44,783 nucleotides of DNA. It comes from Planococcus koreensis. Its GTDB lineage: Bacteria > Bacillota > Bacilli > Bacillales_A > Planococcaceae. Location: positions 1-44,783 of the forward strand of contig NZ_RQII01000006.1 of assembly GCF_004761975.1 (NCBI RefSeq), written 5' to 3'. Below, one piece after another: positions 40,335-44,783 of the stretch. The position numbers and the translations under genes were made by a program. The stretch's first letter is position 1, and each line of letters begins with the position of its first letter. The notes beneath the pieces are model-generated. The model was given only the letters and a program-made list of their open reading frames with translations. It searched no databases and was not told where the DNA came from.

Positions 40335-43300
40335 CAGCTATCGATTGTTTTGCATATAATGGCTGTTTTTTGGTTGCGGTTTTCAATAATGCCTTGCACT
40401 TCCAAAATGGCGTTTATTTCAAGCAACGCGTTGAACTTGGCGTATTCGGCCGGGAATAACGTGACGGATGCAGGACCAGTATCATCCTGCAACGTGACGA
40501 ACCCCATTGCGTCTCCTTTTTTTGTACGGATCCGTTTGACATCCTCTACCATTCCAAGCACAAGGACGGGTTCGCGGTCTTTGCTGTTTTTCAATTCCGC
40601 TAAATCAGCAAACGTTTTTTGGCGCTGTTCTTTTTCCCGCGCAATCGGATGCATCGACAAATAAAAGCCGAGCACTTCTTTTTCAAAATCTAGCTTCAAG
40701 TTTTCCGGCATGGGTGAAGCTTTGGCGTATTTCGGCTTCATAAAGCTTGACCCCATATCGTCAAAGAGTCCAGGCTCTTCATTGGGCTTAACCAGTTCAG
40801 CGTGTTTCACCGCACTGTCAAGCGACGCCAGCAGAACTCCTCTATCCAGTCCAAACCCATCCAATGCGCCAGCTTTTATCAGCGGTTCAAACGCTTTTCT
40901 GGTGAAATGCACGGCAGAGATGCGTTCGGCAATGTTGAACATGCTGGTGAACGGACCTTCTTTGCGTGCGTTCAGCAATGCTTTGATGGCATTGCCTGGT
41001 ACGCTTTTCACTGAATTCAGCCCGATCCGGATCCCTTCGCCATCCACTGAAAACGAGTAGCCGCTTTCCTGGATTGATGGTGGAAGAACCGGGATGCTGC
41101 GCCCTTTTATCTCCTGCAGCAATTGCTGGATCTTTTCGTTATTGCCTGCGCTGTTCGCCAGCATCGCCGCATAAAACGGCAGGGCGTAATGCGTCTTCAT
41201 AAATGCCAGTTGATAGGAAATCATGCTGTAAGCGACGGCGTGGCTTTTCGGAAATCCATAATCTGCAAAACGGACGATCAAATCGTAGACTTCAGTCGCT
41301 GCAGCTGCAGGGAAGCCTTTTGAAGCTGCACCTTTTGTAAAGTTCATTCGTTGCTCATCGAGAATTTCGCGTTTCTTTTTGCTGACTGCCCGCCGGAGCA
41401 GGTCGGCTTCTCCGAGTGAAAAGCCTGCCATCTGTGCAGCAATCTGCATGATTTGCTCCTGGTAGACAATAACACCATAAGTTTCCGCCAGAATCGGCTC
41501 CAGTATGGGATGGGCGTAGGCCACAGTTTCCTGTTTATGCTTGCGGCGAGCGTATAACGGAATAAACTCCATCGGACCTGGCCGGAATAATGCGTTGACC
41601 GCTACGATATCGCCGAAAGCTGTCGGTTTGACTTGCTGCAGCGAGCGCCTCATCCCATCGCTTTCAAGCTGGAAGATGCCCGTCGTGTCACCTTTCGCTA
41701 ACAAGGCGTAAGTGGCATCGTCTTGGAGCGGAATTTTGCGGTAATCGATCCACTTTCCGCTTTGGCGATGCAGCAGCCGCCGGATTTGTTCGAGAATCGT
41801 CAAGTTGCGCAGGCCGAGAAAATCCATTTTCAGCAGGCCGATTTGTTCCAGCTCCCCCATTGGCCATTGGGTGATGTAGATGTCTTCGCTGCCTTTTTCA
41901 ATCGGCACGAGGTCGACAAGCGGTGCAGGGCTCAATATGACGCCTGCTGCATGCGTCGAGGCATGCCGCGGCAGCCCCTCTAATTTCAATGCGGTTTTGA
42001 ACCAGGTTTTCCGTTCTTCTTTGGCAATGACCCAATCGCTGAATTTGGGGGACTCTTTTAATGCAGACCTTAGGGTCGTGCCCAGACGGTTTGGAATCAT
42101 CTTGGAGATTGCCTCCAGCTCTTCCGCCTCAAAACCGAAAACCCTGGCAGTATCGCGTGCGACCGCTTTTGCAGATAAAGTTCCGAACGTAATGATCTGA
42201 GCTGTTTTATCTTTGCCGTATTTTCGTGCGACATATTCCACAACTTCATGGCGGCGATGGTCGGCGAAATCGATATCGATATCCGGCAGCGTGACGCGTT
42301 CAGGATTTAAGAAACGTTCAAATAACAACCCGTGTTCGAGCGGATCGACATCTGTTATGCGCAAAGAAAAAGCGACAAGCGAACTGGCAGAAGATCCCCT
42401 GCCCGGCCCTGTCAGAATTTCCTGTTCACGGGCAAACTTCATGAAGTCAGCGACAATCAAAAAATAATCGATAAAGCCCATTTGGCTTATGACACCCAAT
42501 TCATATGACAATCGCTGAGAATAAGCCGCAGTTGTACCAGGAAGCCGCTCCTCAAGGCCCGTCTTGCAAAGTTCTTCTATGTAACGCAAACGGTCCGTTC
42601 CTTCCGGCAACGGGAACATAGGGAGCAATTGCCCGTGCAAAGCAATCGCCACTTGGCAGCCCGCCATGAGCGCCGCTGCTTCAGCGACCCATTCCGGGCG
42701 GTCCGAGAACCAGCCGGAAAATTCTTGGGCTGTTGGCACATATGCTTTTGCGTGCCCAGGCTTTTTGCGTTCCGGGTCATTCATTTTCAAGCCTTGGCCG
42801 ATTGCGGAAGCCACTTCAAAAGCAAATGCATCTTCTTCGCGCAAATAGCGGCATTCTTGTGTGGCAAAGATGGCAAGCCCGAGTTCGGTGCATTGCGCCA
42901 CGAACCCTTCTTCGTATTCCGTCCGTTCCCCGCCCGGCCGGCTGACGCTTGCGAAGCATTCCTCCCCGAATACCGACTGCAAATACCGGAACGCTTCACT
43001 CCGGTCTGTCAGCGTCCACTGGATGGAATTCGGAATTGCACAGACCAGTCCGTCTTTATAGGCTTTGAGCCATTGCTCCGGAATTGAATTTTTATCCCGG
43101 GTGGACAATGCGCTCGTTATTTTCAATAAATTTTGGTAGCCGGCATTGGACCGGGCATACAGCACTACTGGATATTCTTGTCCATCAAATTCAATAAACG
43201 CCGAAAGGCCGGCCACCGCATGGATGCCCGCCTTTTTGCACGCTTCCCAAAAGGGCAGTATGCCGTATAATTTCGTATTGACGATGGCAGCCGAGACGGT

Positions 43301-43396
43301 CCCTTGCTGTTTCAGGAAAGGGAAAAGTTCGTCAAGGCGCACCGTGCTTTTCAGCAGATCAGCCGAAGTGCTTATATGCGGGTAGACCATTGACAA
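40334..43396 (-). CDS. dnaE: DNA polymerase III alpha subunit DnaE
   Basis: 1020 residues from TTG (43396), with AAGGAGGG seven bases upstream; the start lines up with the Bacillus protein. It extends RNA primers on the lagging strand before PolC takes over. Catalytic Asp372/Asp374 in PDIDIDF (371-377), GPGRGSSASSLVAF, DFLGLRNL, FQLESDGMR, and the helix-hairpin-helix and OB-fold near the end are visible. The PHP domain is decayed: HIS for the H-x-H motif and VNTKLYG where TDDH is usual. It is about 95 residues shorter than B. subtilis DnaE, ending just after the OB-fold. Fifteen bases after nrnA. Confidence 0.94.
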   Translation of the reverse strand: MSMVYPHISTSADLLKSTVRLDELFPFLKQQGTVSAAIVNTKLYGILPFWEACKKAGIHAVAGLSAFIEFDGQEYPVVLYARSNAGYQNLLKITSALSTRDKNSIPEQWLKAYKDGLVCAIPNSIQWTLTDRSEAFRYLQSVFGEECFASVSRPGGERTEYEEGFVAQCTELGLAIFATQECRYLREEDAFAFEVASAIGQGLKMNDPERKKPGHAKAYVPTAQEFSGWFSDRPEWVAEAAALMAGCQVAIALHGQLLPMFPLPEGTDRLRYIEELCKTGLEERLPGTTAAYSQRLSYELGVISQMGFIDYFLIVADFMKFAREQEILTGPGRGSSASSLVAFSLRITDVDPLEHGLLFERFLNPERVTLPDIDIDFADHRRHEVVEYVARKYGKDKTAQIITFGTLSAKAVARDTARVFGFEAEELEAISKMIPNRLGTTLRSALKESPKFSDWVIAKEERKTWFKTALKLEGLPRHASTHAAGVILSPAPLVDLVPIEKGSEDIYITQWPMGELEQIGLLKMDFLGLRNLTILEQIRRLLHRQSGKWIDYRKIPLQDDATYALLAKGDTTGIFQLESDGMRRSLQQVKPTAFGDIVAVNALFRPGPMEFIPLYARRKHKQETVAYAHPILEPILAETYGVIVYQEQIMQIAAQMAGFSLGEADLLRRAVSKKKREILDEQRMNFTKGAASKGFPAAAATEVYDLIVRFADYGFPKSHAVAYSMISYQLAFMKTHYALPFYAAMLANSAGNNEKIQQLLQEIKGRSIPVLPPSIQESGYSFSVDGEGIRIGLNSVKSVPGNAIKALLNARKEGPFTSMFNIAERISAVHFTRKAFEPLIKAGALDGFGLDRGVLLASLDSAVKHAELVKPNEEPGLFDDMGSSFMKPKYAKASPMPENLKLDFEKEVLGFYLSMHPIAREKEQRQKTFADLAELKNSKDREPVLVLGMVEDVKRIRTKKGDAMGFVTLQDDTGPASVTLFPAEYAKFNALLEINAILEVQGIIENRNQKTAIICKTIDS

Positions 43397-43411
43397 CGCT
43401 ATCCCTCCTTT

Positions 43412-44350
43412 TTACGATGAGCAAATTTCATTCAGGCGCGCAACAACCCGGTCCGCTTCTTCCCATGAATAAGCTGTAGCACCAGAAGCCATTGGATGAC
43501 CCCCGCCGCCGAACTCTTTTGCCAAGCCATTGATGACCGGGCCTTTAGAGCGCAGGCGTACACGGATTTCATTTTCTTCTTCGATAAAAATAACCCATGC
43601 TTTTAAGTCTTTTACGTTGCCCAAGGAACCGACTAGAAGAGAAGTTTCCGTCGCTGTAACACCGAACTCCTTTAGAATATCCATTGTGATTTTGACATGG
43701 GCAGCACCGCTGCTTTCCATAACGAAGTTCTGATAAATATAGCCCTGCAGATGTAGCAAACTGCGATCCATTTCATACAAGCCGTTATGGAGTTCATTGC
43801 GGTCGAAATCAGCCTTGATCAATTCACCGGCTACGTCGAATGTCTTTTCCGTCGTGCTCGGAAACAGGAATCGGCCTGTATCTGCGATGATGCCGGCATA
43901 AAGCTGGCGTGCAGCTGAAGCTGGCAGCTCCCACCCCTTGTGCTGACGGCCGTATGCAAACAATTCGAAAACGAGTTCAGAAGCAGAACTGGCTTTGGTA
44001 TCGACCAAAAGCAAGTCTCCATAAGCGTCATCATTCGGATGGTGATCGATTTTCACTATTTTTTCCCCGGTCTTGTAGCGCTGGTCATCAACGCGTTCAG
44101 TATTGGCCGTATCCGTGACAATCACCAGGGCGCCTGCGTAGTTCTGATCTTCGACGGTATCCGGATAACCGAGAAAGTCGAGCGTGAAATCGTGTTCGCC
44201 TGCCGCCAAAACTTGTTTTTCCGGGTAATTATGCTGCAGGAGGTATTTCAGGCCAAGCTGCGATCCGTAAGCATCAGGATCCGGGCGAACATGGCGATGG
44301 ATAATGATCTTGCTATACTGTTCAATTGTGTCGATGATTTGACTGTTCAT
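43412..44350 (-). CDS. nrnA: NrnA: oligoribonuclease / pAp phosphatase (DHH family)
   Basis: 312 residues from ATG 44350 (MNSQIIDTIEQYSKI), preceded by GGAGG; 26 codons upstream in frame are leader. Degrades 2-5-nt RNAs and dephosphorylates pAp. Motifs: IHRHVRPDPDAYGSQLGL (motif I/II), VTDTANTER, KIDHHPNDDAYG (DHH) and the DHHA1 end GGGGHPMASGA. Upstream of dnaE as in B. subtilis (ytqI). Confidence 0.95.
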   Translation of the reverse strand: MNSQIIDTIEQYSKIIIHRHVRPDPDAYGSQLGLKYLLQHNYPEKQVLAAGEHDFTLDFLGYPDTVEDQNYAGALVIVTDTANTERVDDQRYKTGEKIVKIDHHPNDDAYGDLLLVDTKASSASELVFELFAYGRQHKGWELPASAARQLYAGIIADTGRFLFPSTTEKTFDVAGELIKADFDRNELHNGLYEMDRSLLHLQGYIYQNFVMESSGAAHVKITMDILKEFGVTATETSLLVGSLGNVKDLKAWVIFIEEENEIRVRLRSKGPVINGLAKEFGGGGHPMASGATAYSWEEADRVVARLNEICSS

Positions 44351-44381
44351 ATCCAAGTTCCTCCATTTATAAGGAAATCCA

Positions 44382-44411
44382 TTCGCAATTCCATGCTTTT
44401 CTAAGTACAAT
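44382..44411 (+). promoter_or_regulatory. Possible promoter of ytpI
   Basis: TTCGCA (44382-44387), 18-bp spacer, TACAAT (44406-44411). In the 93-base gap between divergent nrnA and ytpI. The nrnA promoter is not obvious. Confidence 0.45.
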
Positions 44412-44443
44412 AGAAATGAATTATGCATGACAGGAGGTCCCTT

Positions 44444-44743
44444 ATGTTAGTATTCGTATTATTGATCATTGTATCATTTGTTTTTTATTTTTATTATAAA
44501 ACAAAACAATTCCGCGCGGTGCTGCCGATCCGCAAAAAGTGGTACGGCGCTACGGCATCATTTTCACTGGGTGCTTTTATGCTCTTTTTCGGCATCAACC
44601 AGCTTTTCGTCTTCCAGACAGCCGTCACCTACATCATTGCCGGCATTTTCATCGTGTTAGGCTTAGCGATGATGGTCACGAATTACAAAGCGGCTAAACA
44701 TTACCACCAATTTGTTGCCGAAGAAGCGCGCTTGAACCAGTAA
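44444..44743 (+). CDS. ytpI: YtpI-like membrane protein
   Basis: 99 residues from ATG 44444 (MLVFVLLIIVSF) with AGGAGG six bases upstream; an earlier in-frame ATG overlaps that site. Three membrane segments: 2-20, about 38-56, about 60-80. YtpI-like family (about 100 residues), function unknown. Position beside nrnA (ytqI) agrees with B. subtilis. Bases 44744-44783 after its stop contain nothing I can name. Confidence 0.85.
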   Translation: MLVFVLLIIVSFVFYFYYKTKQFRAVLPIRKKWYGATASFSLGAFMLFFGINQLFVFQTAVTYIIAGIFIVLGLAMMVTNYKAAKHYHQFVAEEARLNQ

Positions 44744-44783
44744 GCAGCATAATAGTTGTAAGAGCTAAAACCTCTCCTTCTTG

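Overview
The window is a mostly chromosomal, housekeeping stretch of a low-to-mid GC Firmicute. Gene order follows the Bacillus subtilis pheST–infC–thrS–dnaBI–nrdR–speD–gapB–polA–phoPR–mdh/icd/citZ–pyk/pfkA–accAD–dnaE–nrnA segment almost gene for gene. Protein sequences, GC level and the local gene set suggest family Planococcaceae (Planococcus/Planomicrobium-like). That placement is an inference from memory of the families, not a search. Nearly everything is on the minus strand. Only the rnhC tail, ysdB and ytpI are on the plus strand.

Layout, left to right: the end of rnhC (+). A three-gene minor-pilin operon (pilV/W/X-like) not found at this place in B. subtilis. pheS-pheT behind a Phe T-box. 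The 23S-type methylase ysgA, then an intergenic repeat. A small regulator/membrane-protein operon (XRE, 4-TM protein, COG2426 exporter-like protein), then a second hairpin-rich intergenic element. ysdC, a dimeric dUTPase, ysdB behind a SigW-type promoter, and ysdA. infC-rpmI-rplT behind an L20-type leader. thrS behind a Thr T-box. nrdR-dnaB-dnaI. A 0.5-kb gene-free region. speD with a long structured leader. gapB with a CcpN-like operator. polA-mutM-coaE. hflK-hflC behind a near-perfect SigW promoter. phoP-phoR followed by a D-aspartate-ligase-like ATP-grasp gene. A MaoC-fold gene. citZ-icd-mdh. pfkA-pyk-fxsA. A GntR regulator overlapping accD-accA. nrnA-dnaE. ytpI (+).

Functionally the block joins translation (PheRS, ThrRS, IF-3, L35, L20), replication and repair (DnaI, DnaB, DnaE, PolA, MutM, NrdR, dUTPase), central carbon metabolism (CitZ, Icd, Mdh, PfkA, Pyk, GapB), fatty-acid initiation (AccAD), and envelope physiology (HflKC, YsdB, PhoPR, D-Asp ligase homologue, pilins). 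Regulation is unusually legible: two T-boxes, an L20 leader, two SigW-type promoters, a cre-like site plus a possible attenuator at citZ, and palindromic operators at the XRE and GntR genes.

The least ordinary parts are the orphan minor-pilin triad, the PhoR kinase with almost no extracytoplasmic sensor followed directly by a peptidoglycan-crossbridge-type ligase, SigW control of HflKC, a MaoC-fold protein lacking its catalytic His, a GntR regulator embedded in the acc operon, and the structured leaders of speD and citZ. I see no transposase, phage gene or CRISPR array.
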